Below are positions 16,285 through 25,794 of a stretch of DNA of 64,000 nt, one piece after another. The stretch is from an uncultured Roseobacter sp. (GTDB taxonomy: Bacteria; Pseudomonadota; Alphaproteobacteria; Rhodobacterales; Rhodobacteraceae): contig NZ_CANKYM010000002.1 of NCBI RefSeq assembly GCF_947488185.1, forward strand, positions 62,001 through 126,000, given 5' to 3'. Numbering within the stretch: the first letter of the stretch is position 1; each line of letters starts with the position of its first letter. The position numbers were made by a program, and so were the translations under genes. A model generated the notes under the pieces. The model was not told where the DNA came from, searched no databases, and saw nothing but the letters and a program-made list of their open reading frames with translations.

Positions 16285-17676
16285 TTAGTTGCAGGTCCCA
16301 GCATCACTCAGCAGAATCTTGAAGAGCGCCTGTTGGGTCAAATTGAAGCCGCTAATAAATGCACTTCGGCGGTCTTCCAAATTGCGTTTGCGCCTTGCGT
16401 CGGTTGCGCCATGAACAATTGCGGAGCGGACGTCATAGAACCGTTTTATTGCAGCGCGTATATCGTCCTTATGGGCTTCATCGGCACCCAGCAGTTCGGC
16501 CATGCCGTCCTGGAGTGTTCGACTTATCCCACCGCCTTTCGGCCTAAACATCAATTCTAACGATTGCGAAACATCCAGAATTCGGTCGTTGGCACCAAAA
16601 CGACCTAAGCGGGCCAAAGCTTCTGAAAGGCGATGAATGACTGGCGCAAGGCGTTCAAATTCCTCATCGCTTCGTTTGCTATAGGCTTGTTTGGCCAAAT
16701 CGATCGAGCTGTTCTGGAGTTGTGGAGGGGTTCGAAAAGGATCATGCCGACGTCCAACTTGTCGGATCGGTTGGTAGCCACCTTGACTGTGAGCCAACCC
16801 CAACAAGCCATGTGCGGATCGATGCAAGCATCCGTGCATCAACATGAAAGGTAAGATCGGCGTTTGGTTCGCGATGGACAGGATCTCCAAAAACGTGAGA
16901 GCGTCATCCTCAAATCTGGTTGGCCAGCTGGGACGCTCCTCCCGATAGTCAGTCTTCCTCCGGAACGTAGGTCGCCAATTGAACGGTCGCACCACAGCGC
17001 CAATCTGCCGCCAATCACGCCGATCCATCTCCTCTGGCACAAAATCCCAGATCCGTTCGCGATCCAGATAATCTGAGAGGGCGGCAGCGGGTTTGACGAC
17101 TAAACCCTCCTGAATCTCAAATTCGTTGCCAATTTCGGGACCATGGAAAAGCAGTAAGTCGTAGCCCAAATCGAGCCCGTTTGGGACATCAACTTCTAAG
17201 GTCGTCAAACTCAGATCAAGGATCGATCCAAGTTCGTTCGCGGCTTTCCTATATCCGCCATCTCCATGGTCATGTGCGCGTTCCAGAAGACCAGCCACGA
17301 TCTGTGTCAGCCAAGTGAGCGACGTCCCGTTCAGTACTTTGACGTAAAACTCGTCATTACCAATACGCGTTCCAAGTGCCCTAGCGAGTGATGGGTGTGA
17401 CCTCAGGATACCTCTTACCTGGTCAAGCACTTCGCGAAGCGGCTTGTAGTATTTCTTCTCAGCGGATCGTGAGGCCATGCGCGCGAGATCATAGAGATGG
17501 GCCACGTCATCTTTTGGAAAGGGTGTTTCATCCACTCCGTTGAATGACACTCGTGTCGGGTAAGAGTTCGCCTGCCAATATTCCTCAAGAAAGGGTGCTT
17601 GAACCTTTGCGAGTTGGCTCAGTGCTGGTCCCAAACTGTCGCACCATGTATCCAAAGTGTATGTCATCAGGCTCAT
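16285..17676 (-). CDS. HEPN (ApeA-like) domain protein
   Basis: A 463-aa soluble protein. The C-terminal third matches the Apea-like HEPN layout: RFGANDRILDVSQSLELMFR, then IKRFYDVRSAIVHGATD with Arg417-x4-His422, the R-x4-6-H pair of HEPN RNases. The N-terminal 300 residues are unrecognised and may sense a ligand or phage component. ApeA-type proteins act in abortive phage defence in other bacteria, but this family also has members of unknown role. A DUF5677 protein gene lies 100 bases upstream on the same strand, so the two may be an operon. No strong ribosome site before ATG 17676; ATG at 17667 is an alternative. Confidence 0.6.
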   Translation of the reverse strand: MSLMTYTLDTWCDSLGPALSQLAKVQAPFLEEYWQANSYPTRVSFNGVDETPFPKDDVAHLYDLARMASRSAEKKYYKPLREVLDQVRGILRSHPSLARALGTRIGNDEFYVKVLNGTSLTWLTQIVAGLLERAHDHGDGGYRKAANELGSILDLSLTTLEVDVPNGLDLGYDLLLFHGPEIGNEFEIQEGLVVKPAAALSDYLDRERIWDFVPEEMDRRDWRQIGAVVRPFNWRPTFRRKTDYREERPSWPTRFEDDALTFLEILSIANQTPILPFMLMHGCLHRSAHGLLGLAHSQGGYQPIRQVGRRHDPFRTPPQLQNSSIDLAKQAYSKRSDEEFERLAPVIHRLSEALARLGRFGANDRILDVSQSLELMFRPKGGGISRTLQDGMAELLGADEAHKDDIRAAIKRFYDVRSAIVHGATDARRKRNLEDRRSAFISGFNLTQQALFKILLSDAGTCN

Positions 17677-17776
17677 TTAACTGAAAATGGTGAAGATGAC
17701 CCGGCCCAAACCCTATTATGGTCAAGTGCGCGTGCAAAATTCTTGCCAGAACTACGCGTGTTTAACCTAATATACT

Positions 17777-19366
17777 CTATGTCTTTGTCTCAGGTGCTTC
17801 ATGAGAATACAGGGAATTCAAAGTTTCAATAACATGATCCAAGGCACTGTCCGCGGTCGCAGTCACACCTGAAAACTTGTCAAATTCGCGAAATGTTTTG
17901 TTCAGGTACTTAGTGGCAAGATAGAGCCAATGAGGATCAGGTTCAAATTCCACAACCGCCCCGATCCAATGCTGGCGATGGCTTGGGTTGCTGCAGAACG
18001 TCGCATTGAATTGACCAACATGCGCCCAGCTTGAATGAACAGCATTGCTAAATGGTTGATAAACGTAGTTGTAAAAGTCGATGCAGTCAGCTTCCTCTGC
18101 CATCCTACGGGTGTTTAGGCCAGCCCAGTTACCCAAATTCACCTCGATGAACTGATCCATTCTTTGTGCGCCTAGCCAGGCCTTTTGCATCTCGACCATC
18201 TCTGCCAATTCATCGGCATCGTGCTTATCGGGTTCTTTTTCGATAGCCCTTTCGCGATGTGCAATTTCTAACTTCATTGCTCCAAGGCCATGCTCAATGA
18301 ACAGTTTGGAGCGGCTAGACGCATCTCCACAAATCCATGCGAGCGTTATGAAAACGTCTCCCATACTCCGCAAGATCGTAGGCGCAGTGTTTGGTGTCCA
18401 AATGGCGGGCGCATTGGCAATTTCCAGGGTTATGGTCACCTGCCTTGCCAACAACGCACCGATAACTTCATAGGGTTCAATGTCAGCCAAGTCTGGCTTC
18501 CAAGCGTCCATTCGGTCTGACAACTCTCGTTTTGCTTTGTTCCTTAGACCAGTCACTAACTTGTCTAACGGGTCGTCAGAGACATCCTCATACTCAAGCT
18601 CGTATCGGTTCTCGCATCTTCCAACCATTCCAATTTCCCTCCAAAACTTTTTAAGCCATTCATCATGAGTCGGGGGTGGTCCGTCATATCCAAATTGGCC
18701 AAAGTTTGCAGGAGCGCCTGCTCTGAAGCTTCCCGCCGCTGACTTTGACGCCTCAGTGTCAGGGTAGCTCTCTATTGCTTCCAGATCAGAAATTGTTTTG
18801 TCCAATAGCTCTCTCGGCATTCTAAGCCTGCCTTGCGAGATCGCAGCATATGTCGCCACCGCTGCACTAAGTACAGCCTCTCTGCTAAAGCGGTCATATA
18901 GGGCGCTCAAGTGACCATTGATATTCGGGTGGATCTCTTTCTCAAGAGGAGGCAAATCGTCCGGTTTGTACAAGAACTCCAGAGGGTGGCCCGGACAAAC
19001 TTTGTGAAGGGGATAGAGGGCTCTCTTTATCTTGCTAGCCTCCGAAAAGCGTAGCTTTGCAACGACGCTTTCTTTCTGGTTAGTCGTGAGCTCAAGAAAG
19101 GCCGAAAACCGACAGAACGACGGGGTGGCGTCTTCGGGAACTGCTTCCTCCGCCAAATTGCACAACGACACTACCAGGCTTGCGCCCGCCTTTAGCCCAT
19201 ATCTGTCAACTAAAAGACTGATCCATATGGCTTCCGGACTGATATCTCGCGCCCAAATGAATGGGCGGTATGTATCGCCCATCGCCGCGAGAAAAGGTGG
19301 AACGAGCCTTCTTCTCTTACGAACATGATTGCCCAATACAGGTGAATTTTTGCTTTTCTTGGTCAC
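17777..19366 (-). CDS. DUF5677-like hypothetical protein
   Basis: A 529-aa soluble protein. The C-terminal half (TAPTILRSMGDVFITLAWIC, then YVYQPFSNAVHSSWAHVGQF) resembles DUF5677, a helical family with a conserved His-Ser-x-W/H region that may be HEPN-related. The N-terminal half (FIWARDISPEAIWISLLVDR) is typical of a group of standalone defence-island proteins. Starts at GTG with AAGG 9 bases upstream. It precedes the ApeA-like gene by 100 bases on the same strand. Function unknown; partnership with the HEPN gene is inference. Confidence 0.5.
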   Translation of the reverse strand: MTKKSKNSPVLGNHVRKRRRLVPPFLAAMGDTYRPFIWARDISPEAIWISLLVDRYGLKAGASLVVSLCNLAEEAVPEDATPSFCRFSAFLELTTNQKESVVAKLRFSEASKIKRALYPLHKVCPGHPLEFLYKPDDLPPLEKEIHPNINGHLSALYDRFSREAVLSAAVATYAAISQGRLRMPRELLDKTISDLEAIESYPDTEASKSAAGSFRAGAPANFGQFGYDGPPPTHDEWLKKFWREIGMVGRCENRYELEYEDVSDDPLDKLVTGLRNKAKRELSDRMDAWKPDLADIEPYEVIGALLARQVTITLEIANAPAIWTPNTAPTILRSMGDVFITLAWICGDASSRSKLFIEHGLGAMKLEIAHRERAIEKEPDKHDADELAEMVEMQKAWLGAQRMDQFIEVNLGNWAGLNTRRMAEEADCIDFYNYVYQPFSNAVHSSWAHVGQFNATFCSNPSHRQHWIGAVVEFEPDPHWLYLATKYLNKTFREFDKFSGVTATADSALDHVIETLNSLYSHEAPETKT

Positions 19367-19591
19367 TCGATTTGCCTTCTAAACTCACCGGCTCTGTCTA
19401 GTTGTCCACAATTTTCGCGAAGATTAACAACCCGTTCAAGCCGCCCTGCGGTTGTAGGATTTCAATTGGAGAAGACAATTTCTCGAACCTAGAGCTCTAG
19501 CCTACAAATGTACTGCACTCATCATACGAATGGTGGGTTCTTTGTGACCCCTCATAGTGGTAAAACGCAGCTCTTTGAGGATCTGTAATGA

Positions 19592-21247
19592 TCATTCGAC
19601 GGTTGTACGAGTTTGACGCCACGCAGACCACGCGGTTCGTTCGCAATAAACGATTGCCAGTTCATCCTGTGGCATCCTCGCAAGTTCCTCAAAGTCTTCT
19701 GCCCCGGTCATGAAACCCAGAAGCCGTTCTTTGTCCGTTTCTTTGTAAGACTGGTAAAAGAACTCCGCCAACTCTAACCAGTTCTGTGGTTCCGAACGCT
19801 TTTCTTCAAGTCTACCGAAGAACGTTTCAGGATGCCGTCGCCATGCCGCCCATTCGCGTTCGGTAAGTTCATGTGAAACCATTACGCGCCGTCCATCTTC
19901 AAGGCGATACACGCCCTGAGCTTTTCCCCATGCTTCCACGACAATGGCCTGTTCCAACACGCCGGAAACCAATTTACCCGCTTCATCTGGTACCATATAC
20001 TGGTTCCCAACCCGCAGTCTTGGGTGCTCATAGTCTTCACCAAATGCGAATTCGGGAATCTCCCCGTCAAATGTAATTGGGATATGGCTGTGCTCTTTCA
20101 GTGAATCGAACAAGACAAGGATTTCTTTGTGGCGCTCAAGATTTTCTAGGTATTCTTTGAAACGGCTAATCTGAGCGCGCGGGCCGAAATCGGCGATGCG
20201 GTAACCTTCTGCTACCGCCTGCAAGCCAATGTCAGCCGCTTCCAGATTGTTGTGATACGCATGATTAGTCACTACGACATACGCTGGGGGATAGTGCTTC
20301 CCTCCACTATCAAGGAAATCCTCTGCTTCTCTGACCTGATCAAGTGCGGACTCGACCCACGTTCCCGAATAGTCTTCTCCGACGACATCAGGAATGTTGA
20401 CCTCGATAAAGACAACTCGCTCATGGCCTGCGCGCTTACGAAGAGCCTTCGCCAGCTTTTGCCCGACACGCAGGCGCTTGGCATCATCGATCGGCCCGTC
20501 CATGCCAATAGTTCTATTGCGGGCCTTCACTTCAACTGCAAACTGACGCCTGGTTTGTGGATGCGTTGCAATGAACTCCACATGGCTATCGCTTCCATCC
20601 TTTTCGTTCTCGTACTCAATCTCAAACCCAGCCTTGAGAACTGCCGCCGAGGCATACGTTTCAAAGAGCTTTCCGATGAAGTCGTCGGTTCTTGCGCTCT
20701 TGAGACGGTGGACAAAGCTCTGAAGGATCGCTTCGGCCTTCCCCGGCTCCGAATGATGCGCAATGAGATACAGGTTATACGCAAGGTTCAGGAATGCCCG
20801 TTGCGCCCCGGTTATGGGGCCAGAAAACAACCCATTCTTCTCGACGGCCATCTTTCGTGCATCGCTCATGGCCTGATCAAACCAACGCACAATCTGATGG
20901 CGCTCTTCAGGCGGCCTTTTTCGCTGCTTTTCGGTCCAGTCTCTCCCGAGCACCATAAAGATGTACTCACGTAGGAAGTCGTGAAAGGTCTTCCAGTTGG
21001 GCGAGTAGTAGACACGGTTCCCCACGGCAACGATGCGTTGTCCATGAAACTCGGTTGAGATGATTGGCTTGCCGAGCCCTTGTTGTTTTTGGCGTTGGGC
21101 ATTTTCGGCCTCAACCTCCTGTAGTTTCGCTTCGAAAGCATCATCGGCACCGGGAAAGAAAGCATTGCCTGCGAGTTGCCCGTGGCAATGCTTGAACTTC
21201 TTGCCGCTGCCGCAAGGGCAGGGTTGGTTGCGCCCGATTTTCGCCAA
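19592..21247 (-). CDS. SEC-C zinc-motif protein with nuclease-like domain
   Basis: A 551-aa protein. Residues 1-23 are a SEC-C zinc motif ([20 protein letters not shown]). A PD-(D/E)XK-like core follows at about 195-300: [27 protein letters not shown], then FAVEVKARN, where Glu-x-Lys fits the catalytic E-x-K. The C-terminal part may be a substrate-binding region. Such SEC-C plus nuclease proteins are sporadic in proteobacterial accessory regions with unknown targets. It begins at TTG, supported by the SEC-C motif lying directly after it. It diverges from the zinc-ribbon gene at 21396 across 148 bases. Confidence 0.6.
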   Translation of the reverse strand: MAKIGRNQPCPCGSGKKFKHCHGQLAGNAFFPGADDAFEAKLQEVEAENAQRQKQQGLGKPIISTEFHGQRIVAVGNRVYYSPNWKTFHDFLREYIFMVLGRDWTEKQRKRPPEERHQIVRWFDQAMSDARKMAVEKNGLFSGPITGAQRAFLNLAYNLYLIAHHSEPGKAEAILQSFVHRLKSARTDDFIGKLFETYASAAVLKAGFEIEYENEKDGSDSHVEFIATHPQTRRQFAVEVKARNRTIGMDGPIDDAKRLRVGQKLAKALRKRAGHERVVFIEVNIPDVVGEDYSGTWVESALDQVREAEDFLDSGGKHYPPAYVVVTNHAYHNNLEAADIGLQAVAEGYRIADFGPRAQISRFKEYLENLERHKEILVLFDSLKEHSHIPITFDGEIPEFAFGEDYEHPRLRVGNQYMVPDEAGKLVSGVLEQAIVVEAWGKAQGVYRLEDGRRVMVSHELTEREWAAWRRHPETFFGRLEEKRSEPQNWLELAEFFYQSYKETDKERLLGFMTGAEDFEELARMPQDELAIVYCERTAWSAWRQTRTTVE

Positions 21248-21395
21248 CGTAGGGGCCTTAGTTGTGTTTCCTGTAAGACAGTTTGAAACCTACCGAGTGA
21301 AATGATAATTCTCGCAAGAACATTATGGGAACATTTTTTCTGAGGGCAAGTGCGCGCGTGACGTTGCCCTTGGTCGAAAAAGGGGAGTTGCACCG

Positions 21396-22448
21396 ATGCA
21401 GGTTGGTATAATTGACTTGGAGCGTCTTTCGGAGATTCCCAAGCGTCATTGGGCCGCCCATGAATTCTGCTTCTACATCCACGACCTGATCGCCCATCTG
21501 ACCCGCGTTGCGGAAGAAATTGGCGCGGGCGAACTAAGAATTCAGCTTCGGGACGAAGCGGATCTGGAGGCACTAAGGACGTCGGAGGACCCTGTTGAGT
21601 TTCTGATAGCAACGGGCCGTACCGAGGAAGAGCGGCGGTTGATGGTAAATCACGTATGCCGCGCGCTATTCCCTGACATGTTGAACTTTATACATGGTGG
21701 TTTGATCGCGCTTGAAAAACGAAAATTCACTATGGCGCTTTCCTTGTTTCGAAAGCCGTTCAAGGAAGGCTTGCCCATCTTGGCGCTAATGAGTGCCGAC
21801 GAAGGAGAATTTTTCCAGAAACTCAAGTCCGATCCCCGAAGGTACTTCGACGGGCAAGAATTCAACGCTCCTGCAAAAAAGGAGATAATCGCTGCGGCAA
21901 TCGATATATGCGATGGGATGGAATTTGCGCAACCGGACGCGCTTTTTTCGATCCTCTTCGACTATGACAATGATGGCGGTTTGGCAGGGCTGTTCGACAA
22001 AGCAACGCACTTATTCACACGCCGATCAAAGAACGCCACTGAAGACTACAACATCAACTTCATTTTCAAGAATCCCCGCGACAACGACATTTACGATTCC
22101 TGCTACCGTCAGATTGCTTACGTTCTCCTATTTGTACATTTGCTGCAGATTGAACTTCTCAGCCGTATGGGTTTCCCGAAGGCTAACTATCTCGACCACC
22201 TTACGCGCGTCTCAGTAGGCGGTTTTGAGGCTATCTTTGGTAACGGACCCTCGCGGATGGTCAAATTCTTCAATCAAGAATTCCGTGAATTCATGGAGTG
22301 CCCGCTTTGCGGCGAACAAATTCGACTCAGGAAATCCACAGCGGCGAAGTTTTTTCTGACCGAAATGTTGGTCTGCAGCCGATGCGGTCACGAACACCAG
22401 TTGCCGGTCAGTTGGATATTCACCAGGGCCACGAAGGAGGAAGAGTGA
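21396..22448 (+). CDS. Hypothetical protein with C-terminal zinc ribbon
   Basis: A 350-aa soluble, helical protein ending in a zinc ribbon (CPLCGEQIRLR and CSRCGHEH, about residues 298-335). The N-terminus (WAAHEFCFYIHDLIAHLTRV) and NPRDNDIYDSCYRQIAYVLL do not match a family I recognise. AGGGGAG lies 8 bases before the ATG. Divergent from the SEC-C/nuclease gene, so the pair may share a promoter region and a function, perhaps nucleic-acid related because both carry zinc modules. Confidence 0.5.
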   Translation: MQVGIIDLERLSEIPKRHWAAHEFCFYIHDLIAHLTRVAEEIGAGELRIQLRDEADLEALRTSEDPVEFLIATGRTEEERRLMVNHVCRALFPDMLNFIHGGLIALEKRKFTMALSLFRKPFKEGLPILALMSADEGEFFQKLKSDPRRYFDGQEFNAPAKKEIIAAAIDICDGMEFAQPDALFSILFDYDNDGGLAGLFDKATHLFTRRSKNATEDYNINFIFKNPRDNDIYDSCYRQIAYVLLFVHLLQIELLSRMGFPKANYLDHLTRVSVGGFEAIFGNGPSRMVKFFNQEFREFMECPLCGEQIRLRKSTAAKFFLTEMLVCSRCGHEHQLPVSWIFTRATKEEE

Positions 22449-22627
22449 GCACCTATCTAGAGTGTTTCATGCGAAGCTCCAATCCTGGCCAATGTCCGCT
22501 TCGACGCTAGTAAGAAAACACAGGTGCATTTGCAGCGAACGTCTCCTTTCCGCCCGCCCTGAGGGAACCATGGGTCTCAGGATGCGGTAGGATCGTGTCC
22601 GCTTTGGGCTGTGTCTGGCCGTTGCCT

Positions 22628-23113
22628 CTACTCGCGCGACTTAGTTATCTTAACATCAGTGTATTGAGCACTGGGGAAGCCAATTCTTCTCTCTCCATCA
22701 ATGACCTCATAGATGGGTTTGGTCAGTCTTGTGGTGACTTGGACCTTAGCTTCCAAATCATGATGACAGACGTTTTCGGGTAGTAAAGAGAAGGCTTCAC
22801 CATCATTGCTCTTGGGGAGAGTCTCTCGTTTTTGTTCGGAGACCACCTCCAAACCTCTGACAAGAACTATGAGAACCTCATTCTCAAAGACCGCAGTGTT
22901 GTCCCAGAATGCAACATCTACATTGTAAGGTGCCAACGTCCGACGAGAATTGCGGTACTGACCAACAACGCATACCATATCGGCTTCTGGAAAGATCTCT
23001 TCGAGCGAGCCGCCGGAGCCGTCAACAAGACGTTCAAACAAGGTCGGCTTGTCGGCAAAACATGGGGCTCCAAAGATAAGTTGTATACCTATGGCGCATA
23101 AAAGGTGCCTCAT
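22628..23113 (-). CDS. Secreted hypothetical protein
   Basis: A 161-aa protein with a signal peptide (MRHLLCAIGIQLIFGAPCFA), then a soluble beta-rich domain (EADMVCVVGQYRN, NVDVAFWDNTAVF). ATG at 23113 has GAAGGT upstream; the longer frame to 23224 lacks support. Two cysteines (in MVCVV and NVCHH) could form a periplasmic disulfide. No family recognised. Confidence 0.5.
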   Translation of the reverse strand: MRHLLCAIGIQLIFGAPCFADKPTLFERLVDGSGGSLEEIFPEADMVCVVGQYRNSRRTLAPYNVDVAFWDNTAVFENEVLIVLVRGLEVVSEQKRETLPKSNDGEAFSLLPENVCHHDLEAKVQVTTRLTKPIYEVIDGERRIGFPSAQYTDVKITKSRE

Positions 23114-23426
23114 TTCGACCTTCTCTTCAGGACTGCAGCAACGGAAATCAAGTTGGTTCCTCAACCAACCTATCACGGTCAAGATACAAACGGCAGGCTT
23201 TCCCGCTGACCCGACAACAAACATGTCAGATCAATGTCCGGTTTGGGCTGTTAGTTACTTTTCAGCCGATTGCAAAGAACTCAAGGTCTACTTCGGGACC
23301 GAACATTGATTGCATCGCTTGATGTCAACGGCAGCAAGGTCCGCTTCCCGCCGTGCATGTGGATGCCGTTCTGTCAAAATTGGCAGGTCACATCGAGTCT
23401 GCTTAGGGCTGCTCCGGCCAATCGCC
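23114..23426. other. Gene-free stretch with a dispersed motif
   Basis: No supported gene. It contains TCAATGTCCGGTTTGGGCTG at 23231-23250, a copy of a short motif seen in several other gene-free stretches of this window. Confidence 0.4.
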
Positions 23427-23873
23427 CTAAAGCTCCTTGCGAAAATAGACGACGCGTTCAGTCTCTTCGAAGCCCAAAGACAAGTGAAACGCATGACTTG
23501 CCGCATTGTCGATATGTGCGTCAGAGGCGAACTCTGAACAGCCTCGCTCATTTGCCCACGATTGGACCGACTTCAACAATAGCCGTCCGACGCCTGAGCC
23601 TCGGTCCTCAGGGCGGACAAAGATGCCCTCAAGGAAGGCAACTGGCGAAGTCTCGCATCTGTTGACATGATCGCGGCGCAAGGTTGCCTCGGCGAATGCA
23701 CGAATGGTCGCCCCATCAACAACATCCAAAAAGACGATGCCGTCATGAGGACATTTGGCGAGCATCGCCGCAGCCTCATCCCGATGCTGTCCGAGAGACG
23801 TGTCATCCCAAAGCTGCGCGCGTAGATCAGCCCAAACTTGGATATCCGAAGAAGAAGCGGTCCGTATCGGCAT
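23427..23873 (-). CDS. GNAT acetyltransferase, AAC(6')-like
   Basis: A 148-aa GNAT enzyme. MPIRTASSSDIQVWADLRAQ, SPVAFLEGIFVRPEDRGSGV (acetyl-CoA loop), then LGFEETERVVYFRKEL closely follow the pattern of aminoglycoside 6'-N-acetyltransferases such as AAC(6')-Iaa/Iy. It probably moves an acetyl group from acetyl-CoA to an amino group, and an aminoglycoside is possible. Chromosomal homologues in environmental bacteria often have unknown natural substrates. No mobile element borders it directly, so this is not evidence of recent resistance transfer. ATG 23873 gives the usual family start. Confidence 0.72.
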   Translation of the reverse strand: MPIRTASSSDIQVWADLRAQLWDDTSLGQHRDEAAAMLAKCPHDGIVFLDVVDGATIRAFAEATLRRDHVNRCETSPVAFLEGIFVRPEDRGSGVGRLLLKSVQSWANERGCSEFASDAHIDNAASHAFHLSLGFEETERVVYFRKEL

Positions 23874-23950
23874 GCTTCGACTCTGCTCACTTTTAGAGCG
23901 TCTGCAACGGGGCTCCTGCCGACAACTGACCAAAACAGTCAGATGACAGC

Positions 23951-24000
23951 TCAGAGCCGATTTTGACCGATGCTGCGGAATCTACGAATGTCCGCTTTCA
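23951..24000. repeat. Dispersed intergenic repeat, copy A
   Basis: Contains GAGCCGATTTTGACCGATGC and then GAATGTCCGCTTT. Copies near 37214-37266 and 38218-38264 align along about 50 bases. All lie outside genes. Confidence 0.5.
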
Positions 24001-24019
24001 CAACACGGCTAGTTGGAAC

Positions 24020-24364
24020 TTATCGGTTCGCTCTTTGGTGACGCGCGATAAAAACGCACCCCAAAGGAGCGGTTACCAACAAGCAAACCATAAATTCAGC
24101 CAGAATTGAGTCCATGAACCCGACAACACCTATGCCGCATAAAAAAGCAACTATATACGCGATAAAACAAGCTAGTGTTCGCAGTTCTATCTGAGACCTA
24201 GTCAGATTCTTCTCGCCAAACACAAGCCGGTCGGCAATGCGGACAGACCAAGTTAGTGCTTTTACAAGGCTGTACATTTCAAGTCGCTCCGCCAAGACGT
24301 TATTTGACGCCAAGAGTGATGCTCTCTTTTGCCTGAAAACATTGGGAGCACAACAGATTATCAA
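24020..24364 (-). CDS. Small membrane protein, hypothetical
   Basis: A 114-aa frame with two strongly hydrophobic segments (TLACFIAYIVAFLCGIGVVG and LAEFMVCLLVTAPLGCVFIA) near the C-terminus and a soluble N-terminal part. The true start may be the ATG at 24277 (MYSLVKALTW). Two adjacent transmembrane helices with charged flanks argue for a real protein, but no family is recognised and ribosome-site support is weak. Confidence 0.4.
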   Translation of the reverse strand: MIICCAPNVFRQKRASLLASNNVLAERLEMYSLVKALTWSVRIADRLVFGEKNLTRSQIELRTLACFIAYIVAFLCGIGVVGFMDSILAEFMVCLLVTAPLGCVFIARHQRANR

Positions 24365-24747
24365 GATGCAAACCCATATGCAGACATTGGAGATCCCACT
24401 TTCGACGACCGCTTTGTCCGCGTTTGGATGGTCGGATTGAGCAACGGCGAAGGCATGGTGTCGGTTCGCGAGAAAGCGGCGTCTGTCAACGTCCGGTCTA
24501 GCGACATGCGCTGCGTTGCAACAAGAGACGTGCCGCAGGCGCGAGAGGATGCTGCGTCAGCAAGGCGCGAAAACCAAAGTCGGGTTTGTCCGCTTAGCAG
24601 ACCTCTTAGCCTTGGTAGCCCCTAGGCTCAGCGCGTTGCACCGCCACATGTCCGCTACGAATGCAATGTGACCGATGGCACGCAGCGGTCCAGTGTCTCC
24701 TTTAGAGGCGCCGCCCAATCTGGGTCGGTCCAGCGAAACTGAGGCCA
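24365..24747. other. Gene-free stretch
   Basis: No supported gene. Contains ACATGTCCGCTACGA at 24646-24660, a degenerate copy of the dispersed motif. Base composition changes here from the A+T-richer orphan-gene region to the G+C-richer stress block. Confidence 0.4.
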
Positions 24748-25275
24748 TCAGCCAACGCCAGTCACATCGCGAAGGAGCCGTTTCTCAACCGCCGGACCGT
24801 GCAAGACCGAAATGTCGCCAGTTGTCTCCAGGACCACGGCGCGCACCTCGGAAAAATCGAGAACGTTGGCCTCTCGGAGCTTGGCCAGCAGGTCTTGCTC
24901 TGACACGCGACTTGCGTGCAGCGCGGCTTGAATGATTTCGCCTTCTCGCATCAGAAGCAAGGGACAGTTTTGAATGGCCGCCATGAATGTCGACGATGAC
25001 TGCCTGAGCTTGGCGACAACAACCTGAACGGCGAGAAGCGCTGCAATCGAAAATAGGGCCTGGAAGAATGCGGCCCACTCGGTTGCCTGGCTCGCGCCAG
25101 CCAGCAATGAGCCGATTGCGACGGTGCCCACAAAGTCGAAGGCCGTCATCTTGGAGAAAGCGCGCAGCCCGGTTATCCTGACCGCGACGATCACCCAAAG
25201 GAGCGCCAATATTGCAAGGATCGTTCCTCGGGCGACCACATCTAGAACGTCTGGCTCGAAGAGCATTTCGGTCAC
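24748..25275 (-). CDS. DUF421 family membrane protein (YetF/YcaP-like)
   Basis: A 175-aa inner-membrane protein: three N-terminal transmembrane helices, the second following RITGLRAFSKMTAFDFVGTV, which is the diagnostic R-x-x-G-x-R-x-x-x-K-x-x-x-x-D-F of DUF421. The cytoplasmic C-terminus (LLLMREGEIIQAALHASRVS, then DFSEVRAVVLETTGDISVL) is the family's small alpha/beta domain. Function unknown; B. subtilis relatives are sporulation or stress linked. GTG 25275 or ATG 25266 may be the start. First gene of the envelope-stress block. Confidence 0.85.
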   Translation of the reverse strand: MTEMLFEPDVLDVVARGTILAILALLWVIVAVRITGLRAFSKMTAFDFVGTVAIGSLLAGASQATEWAAFFQALFSIAALLAVQVVVAKLRQSSSTFMAAIQNCPLLLMREGEIIQAALHASRVSEQDLLAKLREANVLDFSEVRAVVLETTGDISVLHGPAVEKRLLRDVTGVG

Positions 25276-25344
25276 TTTCTTTTCAATGGTCGGTGATTGC
25301 AGGTTTGGCGAGACACCACTGGTTTTGGCGTCTCGCCGAACTCG

Positions 25345-25542
25345 TCAGTGTTTGCTCAGAAACGCATCGACTTCCTGCTTGGCTTCTTCTTTGGATTTTC
25401 CGTATTTCGCCTGGATCTTGCCTTCGAGCGCTTCCCGCTCGCCATTGACTTCGGCGATCTCGTCATCCGTCAGCTCGCCCCACTGTGCCTTGATGTTGCC
25501 GGTCATTTGGTTCCATTTACCTTGAATCTGATCCCAATTCAT
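25345..25542 (-). CDS. CsbD family stress protein
   Basis: A 65-aa hydrophilic helical protein, MNWDQIQGKWNQMTGNIKAQ then WGELTDDEIAEVNGEREAL, the CsbD-like signature. CsbD proteins are abundant general-stress proteins of unclear mechanism. The ATG at 25542 gives the standard N-terminus. It lies between DUF421 and DUF998 membrane-protein genes on the same strand, fitting a stress-induced set. Confidence 0.9.
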   Translation of the reverse strand: MNWDQIQGKWNQMTGNIKAQWGELTDDEIAEVNGEREALEGKIQAKYGKSKEEAKQEVDAFLSKH

Positions 25543-25794
25543 ATCTATCTCCAGCTGGTTTTTGCGCCACAACGGCAAGCTCGGATCGATAATCCGGAGC
25601 GTGTTGTGGCCTTAGATCTAAAGGCTTCACGCAAATGACCGGGTTTGCCCACCCTGCGTGCCGGGGAAAAAGCCGGAGACCTAAACTAGGACAGGATTTA
25701 AGCGGCAAGTCGACGCTGGTGTCGGCCTTTCGGCCCGAGCCCATGGCTGGCAGGGACAACGGGCGCGGGTCAATGCGCGGGGCCAGACATTCGC

